Source: Saturnia japonica
Taxonomy: Eukaryota; Arthropoda; Insecta; Lepidoptera; Saturniidae
Assembly: GCA_033032175.1 (NCBI GenBank)
Contig: CM065334.1
Location: 8,801,705-8,865,704, forward strand
Direction: 5' to 3'
DNA: 64,000 nt
Part shown: piece after piece, positions 37,784 to 48,419 of the stretch
How the letters are laid out: each line of letters opens with the position of its first letter
Numbering within the stretch: position 1 is the first letter of the stretch
Program-made: the position numbers and the translations under genes
The notes under the pieces: model-generated
The model's database searches: none
Told to the model about the DNA's origin: nothing
The model's input: the letters and a program-made list of their open reading frames with translations, nothing else

Positions 37784-38337
37784 CTAGCTGCGCCCGCGGC
37801 TTTGCTGACGTGGAGTACAGAATGCCCGCGCGAATCTTGTTCCCCCGCTCCCGGCTATTTTAATGACAATTTTTTTTTGTGGGTGTTCCTTAGATGGTAG
37901 ACGTATATTCTCGCTGATTTTTTTGAAGGTATTTTTAATATCTACAATTATGTAGTACATTCATTTGATATATCTGTTATGTTTTACTCAGTTTAAGCCA
38001 TTTAAGCGCCCGAATTGATTCACAAAAACTAGTTTATTTTTATTTTCTTGGAACCCTAATTCTTTTTCTAAAATAAAAGTAGCCTAAGTTACTCCTTATA
38101 ACATCAAATATCCACCAGTGAATGTTCTGACAAAATCAGTGCAACCATTTTGGAGATTACCCGGAACAAACAGACCGACAGACAAAAATTCAAAAATTTT
38201 AGAAATTTGTAAATGGGTTTCATCTTCGAAGGAACATCCATAATAAGCATTTTTGTCTTTAAAATATCCGGGAGCGGGGGAGCAAGATTCGCGTGGGCAT
38301 TCTGTAGTCCACGTGAGCGAAGCCACGGGCTCAGCTA
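37784..38337. repeat. Palindromic pair of Helitron-like elements
   Basis: The left unit is on the minus strand (CTAGCTGCGCCCGCGGCTTT at 37784). The right unit, mostly just the 3' part, is on the plus strand and ends GAAGCCACGGGCTCAGCTAG at 38337. The two 3' ends face outward. It lies 99 bp upstream of the next gene's start codon. Confidence 0.7.
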
Positions 38338-38435
38338 GTAAGCTATAAAATTACGGATACCACAAGAACATAAGTGTCTTGACGCGGTATACGGACTCGC
38401 AATCACCAAGTCCTCATCGCTTCTGTTTCTAGAAT

Positions 38436-41400
38436 ATGGGCAAAGACGATAAAGAAGAATCCCGCTTCGGTTTCAAAGACAAGGCTAAAGCGGAAGAGAC
38501 GCTTCGTCTGCTGGAGGAACACGATATGAACTACAGGCGTCTCACCGTCAGGGGTCTACTCGGGAGAGCGAAGAGAGTCCTTTCAAGTATGTGTTTTGAT
38601 TATTGTTTTCAGGGTTTCCAAGTTCTTTAAGAACCCTTATAGTTTCGTCATGTCCGTCTGTCTATCTACTATAGCAGCTAAGTAGGCTTTACAAATTAAC
38701 GAATAATATTCAAGCAATTTATAAAATTTACTTGGAGAAGTCAATTTCTTACAAATTCTTCTGAGAATTACTTAAAACCTTCTTGTAAGTCTGTATATTG
38801 TGACACAGCGCGCATTTTTTTGTTTTACCGTAGCACTGTACCTAAGTGACCATCGTAGTTAATAGAGGTAGACGTTGGAACAGCATAGGTATCACTAGCG
38901 CGATTCCTAACTTGAACCTTCACCAAGGAGCTCTGGAAACCTTACATACCACAGGAACACAATACAAGGCTACTTGGCTACGATCTTTGGCTCCAAAGAA
39001 CTTTCACTTTACCCCATCTTTAATGAACCCTATACATACAGATTATACTGCTTGTAGATTTTTTTTCATTATGACTAGGAAATATCAATGTTCACCAAAC
39101 CCCGTGGACTTAGATTAAATCCTTCATGACCTAAATATTTCGTGGAGTTGAAAGAAAATTTAATTAATATGCCAATTTATCTTACAAGTTTTTCTTAATG
39201 GGGTAATTAATGTGTTTTGTATCGGATTGTGAAATCTCTCCCCTTGAAATTTCCAGTGACAAAAGCAGAGGAGAAAATCAAGAATATAAAAGAAGCAATG
39301 GAAGTGTTTGAGAACTGGCTCGCTGACCTTAACAAGGACAAAGAGAAGAACGAGAATAAAGGGAAAGTAGAAAAGAAACCGGAGAAGAAAAAACAAGAAA
39401 GTGATAAGGTAAGTTTTTCTATGTTTAATATTCGTACAGGGTTTGTGTGAAAGTATGTATTACGGGTGTCGGGGAGTTGTCTTTATCACCTTTGGGAAGG
39501 GAGTTTCAAAGAAATGTAGAAATCACCTTGTGTTGTGTTCTTGCGGTGTTACAAGGGTCCATAGAAGAGATGAAACGGATAGTGAAAACAAGACCGGATA
39601 CCGGATTACCGTTTCATCTCTAGTCCATAGGCTATGAGAAGCGCTTACCATCAGGCGATCCGCACCTTAATTGTATAAAAAAAAAATGCATACGCAGCAT
39701 ATCATCCTAATGATGAAGAGATCTAGACACACGGCAATGTGTGTTCGGAACGGGCGACACTGGCCTGCAGTGTGTAGATTTATACGAACTATTTCGAGAT
39801 ACTTTTGACCCCTCCACAAGTCAAAAACCATTAGACATTACACATTTTAAATTTTGCATGTTAATTAAAACTCCCTTCAATACCTAGATTTCCAAATTTT
39901 ATGAATAAATCTATTACAGTTCTTGAATTATTAGGGTCTGAAAAGTAGCATTGTTAATATTTTTCAGGAAGAAGTAGAAAAGATATTTCGGATAAATTCA
40001 ACTACATAGTTACTATGGATGCACCGGGATACCACGATTTAAATCAAAAACAAACTATCTTTTCCAGGAGTCAAGTTCAGATGTGGAAATGGATGAGAAA
40101 GAGAAGGAGAAGAAGGAACTTCCGCCCGACACAGTCCAAGGTTTGGGTTTCAAAGACAAAGACGCGGCTGATAACACTATAAAGGAGTTGGACGGCCGAG
40201 ATCCTGAGTACCAGAAGTTGGCGGTCAAAGGCCTTATCGGAAGGGCGAAGCGAGTACTTACGTGTAAGTTTTTTTTACATATAAAAAATGTACTTAATGT
40301 CACGTTTGTACAGGTGTAACTAAGTTACTCCTTATAACATCAGCGAGAGTTCCGTCAAAATCGGTCCAATCTTTTCGGAGATTACCCGGAACAAACAGAC
40401 AGACAGACAAAAATTTATGTAGAGATCCCATGAAGTTTCATATTATTTTTTCGTTGTTGTAATAGTCATACTAAAGATAACATGTTTACAACGCGCCAAA
40501 CCCGTGTTATGGGTTTGTTGATCGGTTTTTGTTGATCAATTTTCATTTTGTCGGTGCTAGCTAACCTGATATGAATTACAAAATACCAATAAATTTTACA
40601 TAGATAGGTACAATAATTTAACCTACAAAATTAAGGTCGTAAAATCACACTTTGTAATCGTGTTTGCGTTGAACATCGTTTGTATGAAAACATGTCATGT
40701 AATTCGATTTGACCTCGCATAATCCAGTGCTACTGTTTATTCAAACAGTAAATCACGTCACGTATTTTATGAAGGCTCCTTAATCTGTGACCGAAATAAA
40801 ATCATTCAAACCTGGGGCTTAGTTCTAAAAAGTCTAATTTTAGAATGCATTTTCCTGTTATTAACGCCATCTATATCTACAATATGGAATTTTTAAAATA
40901 TTCTTCGCACATAAGATGTCACTATGCATTTTAAAAGTTACAGCTTACATCTTCGTACATTAGATGCCGCTAGTGTAAATAATTTACTCTATGATTATTC
41001 TAGGCACGAGGGATGAGATAAAACTGTCAAATATAAAGGAAGCAATATCGATATTCGAAAAATTCCTCGATGACTTCGACAGTATGCACCTCAGTAAGCA
41101 GAACAATCCGTATATCAGCTTGGGCATTGTCAGAACAGCTGTGAAGTTGGCCGGAGATGATATCACTGAACAGCAGGTAACCGCTTCAACAATTTAATAG
41201 CTCTAACCTTATGTATCTTAAAATAATGTTATGAAGCGTATAATCACTGTGTATAGTACTATGGAAGTCGTGATAGTAATCACTATCAACAGAATTTGTC
41301 CGCCGGTTCGTTATTGTGACTTGCTCTGAGAGCAAAGGGGGTAGTATTTGCTAAAACAAAGAAAGGAAGGAAGGTAGAGAAACATGTATTAATACGAAAA

Positions 41401-42547
41401 AAGAGAAACAAAATATATAGAGCAGTGATCCTTATACTTTTAACAAATCCCTTTTATTTTATGGAATCTTTCTTTAGAAAATGATAACAAATTACAGTGC
41501 AATTTAAGAGTAGTATTAAGTATGTTAAATTCAGTATAATTTTATTTAATGAATAATTATTTACAGAGTGCATTCATAGCGGCCTACAGTTCAGTCAACG
41601 GTGAATACAAGCGCCTCCGTACTGTGCTGGAGAAGGAAGGCGGAAAGACTTGGGACATCGTGAGGAATGTTGCACTTAAAGAACTTAAGGAAAAGGTGAG
41701 TTAGTTTTTTATAGAATTTATATATTTTTATTTTAGCGTGTCGAAAGATGAAACACTCAATTCAACTGACAATATACATAGGACAAATCTTTAAATTGTA
41801 ATAGGACCTTATCATTTTCATTCATGTATCCCACATTCCCACCTATTGAATATTATTCATTATTACCATTGTCCGTTTGAAAAACACTCCCTTTAACTAA
41901 CTTTAAACAAGCAGAAGCTTCTCCATTCGAATGTATGTTTTTTTATGAATGTTCAGCCATAACTTCGTTGTTTATGAACCGATTTGGATGATTCTTTTTT
42001 AGTTGAAAAGGGAATACCTCAAGGGTATTGAACCTTCGATTTCGAAGATACACCAGGGACTCCCTCGAAGTAATTGAAGTTGGTTATCTTTTTTGTTACA
42101 AATTGTCTTGGCCATATCAAGAGATCTGCAATCCATCGACAGTCATCGATGTTGTCATGCCATCATACTCAAATATCTCTCGACGTTACGATTGAAGGAC
42201 TGCATGTTATAGGAAGAAGGGAGAAGGACTGTCTGGGAGACAGTTCCACAGAACCACAGCAAACTTTATTTAATGTAAATATAACGAAGTGTAGATAAAA
42301 CGTTTACTAATCCTAATTATTGTATTTCCAGCACGCTGAAGCGAAACTTTTCGACAGCAAGGATGAACCAACGAAAGAACATTTGGAAATGCTCCTATGG
42401 GCGTATTCGCCGGAAGCCGCTCGAGTTAAGAAAAACGTTCCAGAAACAAAAGAAGAGAAGGACGGAGAGAAGAAAGAAGAGAACGATAGAAAGAGAAGAA
42501 GCAGTGCCCGAGATGATGAATCTCCTAGTAAAAAGAAAAAAGAATGA
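38436..42547 (+). CDS. Lysine-rich protein of unknown function with duplicated domain
   Basis: Exons 38436-38586, 39257-39408, 40068-40263, 41004-41176, 41567-41695 and 42332-42547, all GT-AG with matching phases; 338 residues and a TGA stop. I do not recognise the family; the exon conservation and clean frame argue for a real host gene. Exons 1+2 and 3+4 encode two related units. Each opens FGFKDK or LGFKDK, then Y(R/Q)(R/K)L(T/A)V(R/K)GL(L/I)GRAKRVL, a phase-1 intron at the same place, and IKEA(M/I)xxFExxL. Between them is a Lys/Glu-rich linker. Exon 5 has YKRLRTVLEKEGGKTWDIVR. Exon 6 ends in a Lys/Arg-rich tail (DRKRRSSARDDESPSKKKKE) that looks like a nuclear localisation signal. No signal peptide or membrane segment. 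TTTCTAG just before the start codon resembles a splice acceptor, so a 5' UTR exon may lie upstream. Confidence 0.88.
39440..39690. repeat. Lepidopteran repeat in intron 2
   Basis: Contains CACCTTGTGTTGTGTTCTTG and GCGCTTACCATCAGGCGATC followed by an A-run. Related strings occur at 50450-50535, 62840-62870 and inside the long arms. Possibly a SINE or LINE tail. Confidence 0.45.
40310..40425 (-). repeat. Helitron-like fragment in intron 3
   Basis: Carries the family blocks AAGTTACTCCTTATAACATC and AAATCGGTCCAA, ending in ACAGACAGACAGAC. Both ends are missing. Confidence 0.5.
41930..42115 (-). repeat. Interspersed repeat (block one of the 1041 family)
   Basis: Reverse-orientation copy with ACTTCGTTGTTTATGAACCG and TTGAACCTTCGATTTCGAAG, inside intron 5 of the lysine-rich gene. 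Confidence 0.5.
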
Positions 42548-42560
42548 TTTATTGTTAACG

Positions 42561-42566
42561 ATTAAA
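42561..42566 (+). terminator. Candidate polyadenylation signal (ATTAAA)
   Basis: ATTAAA lies 14 bases past the TGA of the lysine-rich gene. It is the common variant hexamer, but AT-rich sequence makes chance matches likely. Confidence 0.35.
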
Positions 42567-42599
42567 TTGAAATTGTGATTTGAAATTACCGTTTTATTT

Positions 42600-43900
42600 A
42601 ATTACTAGCCACCTCCCGTAGCTAATTTCAAGTTAATTACGATATAAAATTAAATGAGGATATAGAATTGCCTTTATCACTTATGATATAGCTTCTTAGT
42701 ATTATACCTATTACCTATGTATAAAAATCTTTTGGCCGTCTGTTATAGATCGTGTAACTTCTAAACGAATGGACTGAATAAAATCATATTCACTTAATAG
42801 ATTCATAAATATGTTAGGATCCGATATGTGGCGCTGTCGTCGAGCATTTACTACTGGAAATGGCATAACATCTGCTGGCCCAGCTAGTACTAGTATAAAT
42901 AAAATATAATAATATAGAACTATAATTTAGATAAAATTTCATTACCAAAGTAATTTCCTCGCGTAACTTAGAATGCAAGCCTCTTCTAGATACAAGGTCA
43001 GCAATGTAACAACAGGCCGCACCGCGGCCTCCTATTACATTCAATATTATATAATTATAGCGACAAAATAAGAAATATCTCTTAAAATGGACTATGGACT
43101 GACAGTGAAATAGAAAACGGCCAAAAAAATACAAGATAAAACTGTGATAAACATGATAGATACTGTGCATAAAACATGTCAAACCTGTGTTCACTGTTTA
43201 GACTTTACCATTGTGGCGCCTCATTCGCCACTATTTTTGTACTGGCTGTTTCTAATCGTTAATATTAAAAAGTACTTAGTGATGACATATCAGATAGACT
43301 TATGAAATTGAGACTGTTGTTTTCACGTCACGCTATGTACTAAAACCTGTATTATTTTATTACAAAGTAAATGTGCTATAGCCTTACTGACTAGCATTAT
43401 TATTGAACACGCCAAACCATCATTATTGTAAAATTGAATTAAGTTCGAAACGAGTTTAATACACTTGAATAATTAGGTCAATTATATTATTCTGAATCAT
43501 TTAATAGTCTGTGATTCTGAATCAGTTTTCTGTGACATTGCAAGATCGCTACTTTATTAGTTCTTCAAATTTCCACCGCCAACATATACTGGTAGCATTA
43601 TAGATGCTAGTGGTTGTTAGTAATTGTTATTTATCTCTGATTGGTAGTTTCTATTATTATGATTTTATTGTCATTGTAAAAAAAGTATATCCGAATAATA
43701 CAAAATTTAGTAACTTTGGTATAAATAAAATCGAGAAAATCCATGTTTATAAAATACCGCCATCTCTTATGTAAAAAATCTCGACACTATATTACTACCT
43801 ACTTGACCAAACTCTACAAAAATATTTTACAATCACCGCCATCTAGTAAGACAAACCAAAATCTAGTTTCCACGCTATATTATTTTTAAGCTTTTTAATT
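42600..43900. other. Intergenic, no gene seen
   Basis: Possible worn Helitron-like end near 42880 (CTGCTGGCCCAGCTAG). The open frame at 42814-43194 (minus) has no recognisable domain. Otherwise AT-rich. Confidence 0.35.
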
Positions 43901-43966
43901 TCAGGACGGATTGGTAACAGTCTAATAGTTACATATTTTCAGGGTCTGAAATTTCAGAACGAACTT

Positions 43967-44458
43967 TCAGTTCTCCGTTTGATCGATTTGACGTTTAGAG
44001 GGTCACTGACCTTTCAGTTTTAATAAAGAAGTGTTTAGGAGTTTTTCTAGATATCATTTCGAATTTTTAAAGTTATTTTGAATTAATATACAGTTTTTCC
44101 GAACAATACATTTTAATTATTAATGAAAATAGTAACTATAGATAATGAACGATCGTGTCCAGTTGTTTAACAAATAAGTGTAACTTTGTAAACACGAAGT
44201 GCAATGAACCTTTCAATATTATTTGTACAAATTCAATGGTTGTTACCAATTTATGAATTAAAAGTGTCTTTTACTGTGCCATTTTTGAACCTTAAACTAA
44301 AATAAGACTGATTATCGCCTTAATAGCGGTTTTTTTCGTGTAAATTCAAGTGGGCGTGTTAACCGATTCTTTAGTGCTATTTTTGTGTAGAAAGGACCTA
44401 AAGGTCTAGTTTTATGAAGTTTATACTATAAAAATGTCTTCTATTTAAGAATAAAGAG
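43967..44458 (+). other. Candidate 5' UTR exon of a plus-strand gene
   Basis: Unique, repeat-free sequence begins near a TCAGTT initiator-like site (about 43967). It ends at a strong donor, AATAAAGAG then GTAAGTAAATC, at 44458/44459. It holds only short upstream frames (for example ATGTCTTCTATTTAA). The next acceptor in the same orientation with a coding start is at 45837. Linking the two is inference. Confidence 0.3.
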
Positions 44459-45186
44459 GTAAGTAAATCAAAAGATATCAACTATAACTTTTCGTTGTAG
44501 TACTGGCACGGCGCAATACAATTTTAAAAAAAAATAAAAACTAAATACATTATTTTATTATTTTCACAAGTTCTAAAATAACGTATGATACAGGACCTTA
44601 CTTAGAATATGTACTAAGATAATCATTCTTTTTGTAATCCAGTATTATTTCTGTGTTTGTTACTTTAAACTAATCTAACTTTTCTTCTATTACTATTTTA
44701 GGGATTTTTTTAATGGTCTTCAGTATTACTTTTATTTTATCTTACTGCTTTAGTTTTCCTTTTAATTGCAAAATAACAATAAAACAAAACTTTGTTGCAA
44801 ATGTGCCAGTAACAATAAAAAAAATACAGAAAGTTTATTGTAAGAAAAATACTAAAAATTTAATATAGAACTTATATACCACTATCTGCTAACATTGCCC
44901 AACAACTGCCCACTATTCAGTTACATGCTTGATGAGCAAGTTAAGTTTTATGAAAGGCCTAAGCAAAATACTGATAGCCAGTCAGTAGATAGTTTAAACA
45001 ATACTAAATTAATTAGCAAACTAATTAAGTAATTATATGCTACTGTTCTGATGTAATAATTTTAATTACAAAAACTTCGTAACTTTTGTATAAGTAATAA
45101 CAAATCAATAAGTTCATTTTTGAAGTGAAAATTTCTTTAGCAGTGTTGATCGATTTTTGGTAGGGGATAAACTTATAAGTTTGCAT

Positions 45187-45260
45187 TACCAATGACATAA
45201 CATAACATACCATCACGTCAGTATTCCCCGAAGGGTTAGGCAGAGGTCTACTAATTTACA
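45187..45260 (-). repeat. SINE tail fragment
   Basis: Contains TATTCCCCGAAGGGTTAGGC next to an ATAACATAAC run, the 3' part of the SINE family whose fuller copy is at 18218-18482. Confidence 0.6.
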
Positions 45261-45449
45261 CACTGTATTACACAGGTGTATTAATTTAATGTACACTTAA
45301 TTTTAAACATAGTATAAAGTTCTTTAATACTATGTTATATGTCACGGAACCCTGATGTGGCAAGTAAAAATAAAGATAAAACCCGGACTAATTTAAATTT
45401 GGTTTGAACAGAGTTCAGTTGGGATGTACAATAATATATTAAGTGATAC

Positions 45450-45775
45450 GATAAGGTCGAAATTCGAGCAGCAAAATTTGATCATAGACTATTTTCTGTT
45501 TGACATTTGCGGTATTCATGAACCTAATCAATGAATATTATCTACATCACTTGCTCACTTTTTGTTGAGTGACAATGTCAATATTTTGGGGGGTCTAAGT
45601 TCAATGTCATGTGTCATCTTAAGATTCACAGTATTAATTTATTGAATTTAATATATTAGTAACAGATATTATAGATAAATTTTAGGTTTCTGCACTCCTT
45701 TTCCATATAAACTTTAACCAATGGCCAAATCTCACAGTCTTCCGTGCACTCAATATGCTTAAAAAGGGGTACAAG
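45450..45775 (+). repeat. Family B repeat
   Basis: Near-complete unit from AAGGTCGAAATTCGAGCAGC to CACTCAATATGCTTAAAAAG. It ends about 60 bp before the candidate coding exon at 45837. Confidence 0.7.
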
Positions 45776-45836
45776 GTTTTTGCTTCATGTATTAGTATAA
45801 TGATTACAGCTAATTTCTGCTTTGTATTTATTATAG

Positions 45837-48388
45837 AAACCTCCAGAATGTCTCTCAGTATGCAGATGCAGAGGAGGAGCTTTGAGGCAAGCAGCGAGGC
45901 AAGTTACTGTAAGTGTACCAACAATACTAATAATATCCCAATGCTGGGCAAAGACCTTTACACTGGGAGGTAGGTACGTGTGGAGACTAACTCCACACCA
46001 GCCCAACGATTTTCCACAAAGAGGAATTTGCAACTCTATATTTTGTCACTAGACTTGATCTGTGTTGCATCCATAAGTATACAGAAAAAAAATGCTTGTT
46101 AGATCTGGATGCGTGACTGGTGTTTACTCTTAACAACGATTGCCTTATAAAATATTCAAAAGGTACACTTTCCTGTACTAGTATAAAAAAATTGCTCATG
46201 CAGCACCAATACGAGTGATAGAACTTCTTCTTCTTCCTAGCTCTATCCACTTTAGATAGGGTCGGCTCTCCTAATTTTTTGGCGCCAGGTCCATCTGTCC
46301 TGGGTTGTCGGATCGGGCAGTTCTTTCTCCAATAGGAGTTTCGTCATGCTAGTCCACCACGTATCGTAGTGATAGAACTGAAACTTCTTAAAAAGGGAGA
46401 CACGTATACCATTAACTGTTTAAAAGATATACAATGTATACCATTTCTCTCTCATTCTCTCTTAAGTTATATATTTGTTCTCTCTTATGTAACGAAATGT
46501 GCGTAAGCATGACGTGTCCTTGAAATTTGACACTCATCAGTTCTCGTCCAGTTATCGAATAATAATCATTATATTAATACGTGAAGCAAAAGCTTTCTAC
46601 TCCTTTTTAAGCGTATTGTGTGCACGGAAGACTGTGAGATTTGGCATGGTTAAAGTTTATATGGAGAAGGAGTGCAGAAAGCTAAAATTCATGTATAATA
46701 TTTGTTACTAATATATTAAATTGAATAAATTAATACTGCGAATCCTAACAGGACCAGTGCCATTGAACTTAGACCCTCCAAAATATTGACATTGTCACTC
46801 AACGAAAAGTGACAGGAAGTGATGTAAATAATACTCATTGTTTAGATACTGTAAATGTCAAACAGAAACAAGTCAAACTATGATCAAAAAATAGCTGGTC
46901 GAATTTCGACATTAGGGCGATCGCTAGTTAGTATAAATCGGCAATAGGTTGAATAAGACGAGACTAAAAACGGAATACACTAGCGTGCATATTATTGATG
47001 TGTAACATCTTTCTTGTCGCTTTCCTGCAGTCTGTCGTAATTATTTCGTGAAAAGGGACGGAAGTGTGTAACAGGAAGCCAGGGAAGCGCGCGCTATTTA
47101 ATTTGACCAATGAACGCACGCGGCTGTAGAGTTGGCAGATGGTACAAAAGTGTGTGCGTGTGACGAGAAAGAGAAAGGTAAATAGAGAAGAACGCATTAG
47201 TTGGGATATTAACCTACAGTATCGTATAGAAACTAATTTATTGATATGTGTAAAGTATATTAAGTTAGATGTTACAAATCATATGCGACTACTGTAAGGG
47301 TCGCGAGTTTTGTTTTGTTGAATTCTTTGTTAAACAAGTTACATACAGTTACAGTACACGTAATCACCTATAAATATGTCTACTAAACATTAAGTAACAA
47401 CTTAAAACTTGAGATTTTGCAATATTAAACGGTATTTGTTTTAGTCACGATATTTTACGACAAGACGATTTTTAACATATAAGCTAATTTATTAAAAAGG
47501 AAACCAAAAACCCGACTGCAACAAAATACACTTTAGTAAAATTACTTTCCCAGAATTCGTAATTAAATATTATATAGTCTATGTCATTCCCACAATTAAA
47601 ACGAATCTAACGACATCTCGTATGCTAAAATACATCACGCCATTTAGGCTATAGAGCGTTCCAAATAGACATACATACGATCGAAAAACATACCCCCTTT
47701 TTCGCAGTCGGGTAAACAGAAAACCAACTTCAATGATTTTGAAGAGATCCCTTGTGTATTTTCGATGTTTAAGGTCCAATGCCAATGAAATGAAAATGAA
47801 AATCACCATTGAAATATCCCCTATCTAACAAAAAAAGAATCATGTAAATCGGTTCATAAAAAAATAAGTTATCGCTAAACATCTTTAATATATAGATTCA
47901 AATTGTGTAACCTCCCGTATTTTGCTGCACGTTCGTACCTTCTAACACAATCTATATTTACCAGCGATCGCCCTAAGCTCGAAATTCTAATCTGCAACTT
48001 TTTGATCATAGATTATTTTCTGTTTGACATTTACAGTATTTATAAACAATGAGTATTATCTACATCGCTTGCTGTCACTTTTCGTTGAGTGACAATGTCA
48101 ATATTTTGGAGGGTCTAAGTTCAATGGCACTGGTCGGTTAGGATTCACAGTAATAATTTATTTTATTTAATATATTACTAACAGATATTATAGATAAATT
48201 TTAGGTTTCTGCACTCCTTCTCCATATAAACTTTAACCATGCCAAATCTCACAGTCTTCCGTGCACGCAATACGCTTAAAAAGGTGTACAATGCATTATA
48301 CACCCATAACAAGACAATGTTTTGTCCAGGTGAGCGAGAAACGTGGGGTGACTGGGGCAGCCGTTCATCTCTTAGCCAAGTCGAAGAG
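45837..48388 (+). CDS. Two candidate coding exons of an unrecognised gene (5' part)
   Basis: Exon one, 45837-45908, follows a TATTTATTATAG acceptor. It has an ATG at 45848 and ends at a TACT/GTAAGTG donor (phase 1). Exon two, 48330-48388, lies between TTTTGTCCAG and GAAGAG/GTGAGA. Reading it in the phase set by exon one gives an open frame ending on a codon boundary. Together they encode 40 residues starting MSLSMQMQRRSFEASSEA and continuing ERETWGDWGSRSSLSQVEE, Ser-rich and polar. I do not recognise the protein. The phase match is the main support; both exons are short and repeats lie in the intron. No convincing third exon was found before the right edge. A weak option is 49791 onward, which stops after 20 codons. 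Confidence 0.45.
46222..46378 (-). mobile_element. RTE-like LINE 3' end with GAA tail
   Basis: The minus frame reads DRWTWRQKIRRADPI and a stop, followed after a short interval by an AAGAAGAAGAAG run. This is the common ending of an insect RTE-type ORF. Heavily truncated. Confidence 0.55.
46590..46925 (-). repeat. Family B repeat, inverted copy
   Basis: Reverse complement of the unit at 45450. The right end reads TTAGGGCGATCGCTAG. The minus strand of the other copies and the plus strand here share an open frame containing FGMVKVYMEKECRKLKF. Confidence 0.75.
46950..47504. other. No gene seen
   Basis: Unique-looking sequence with a minus-strand frame at 46964-47197 that has no recognisable domain. 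Confidence 0.3.
47505..47930 (+). repeat. Interspersed repeat, two-block family
   Basis: Block two (TAACGACATCTCGTATGC near 47610, TCGCAGTCGGGTAAA near 47704) runs directly into block one (AAGGTCCAATGCCAATGAAA near 47772). Confidence 0.6.
47955..48300 (+). repeat. Family B repeat
   Basis: Begins AGCGATCGCCCTAAGCTCGA and ends GTGCACGCAATACGCTTAAA. The candidate exon at 48330 follows within 30 bp. Confidence 0.75.
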
Positions 48389-48419
48389 GTGAGAATATCA
48401 TTGCCTATTTTATTTTAAA

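Noticed and set aside
38846..39118. 90-residue plus-strand frame
   Set aside because: Lies in intron 1 of the lysine-rich gene and has no domain or splice signals of its own.
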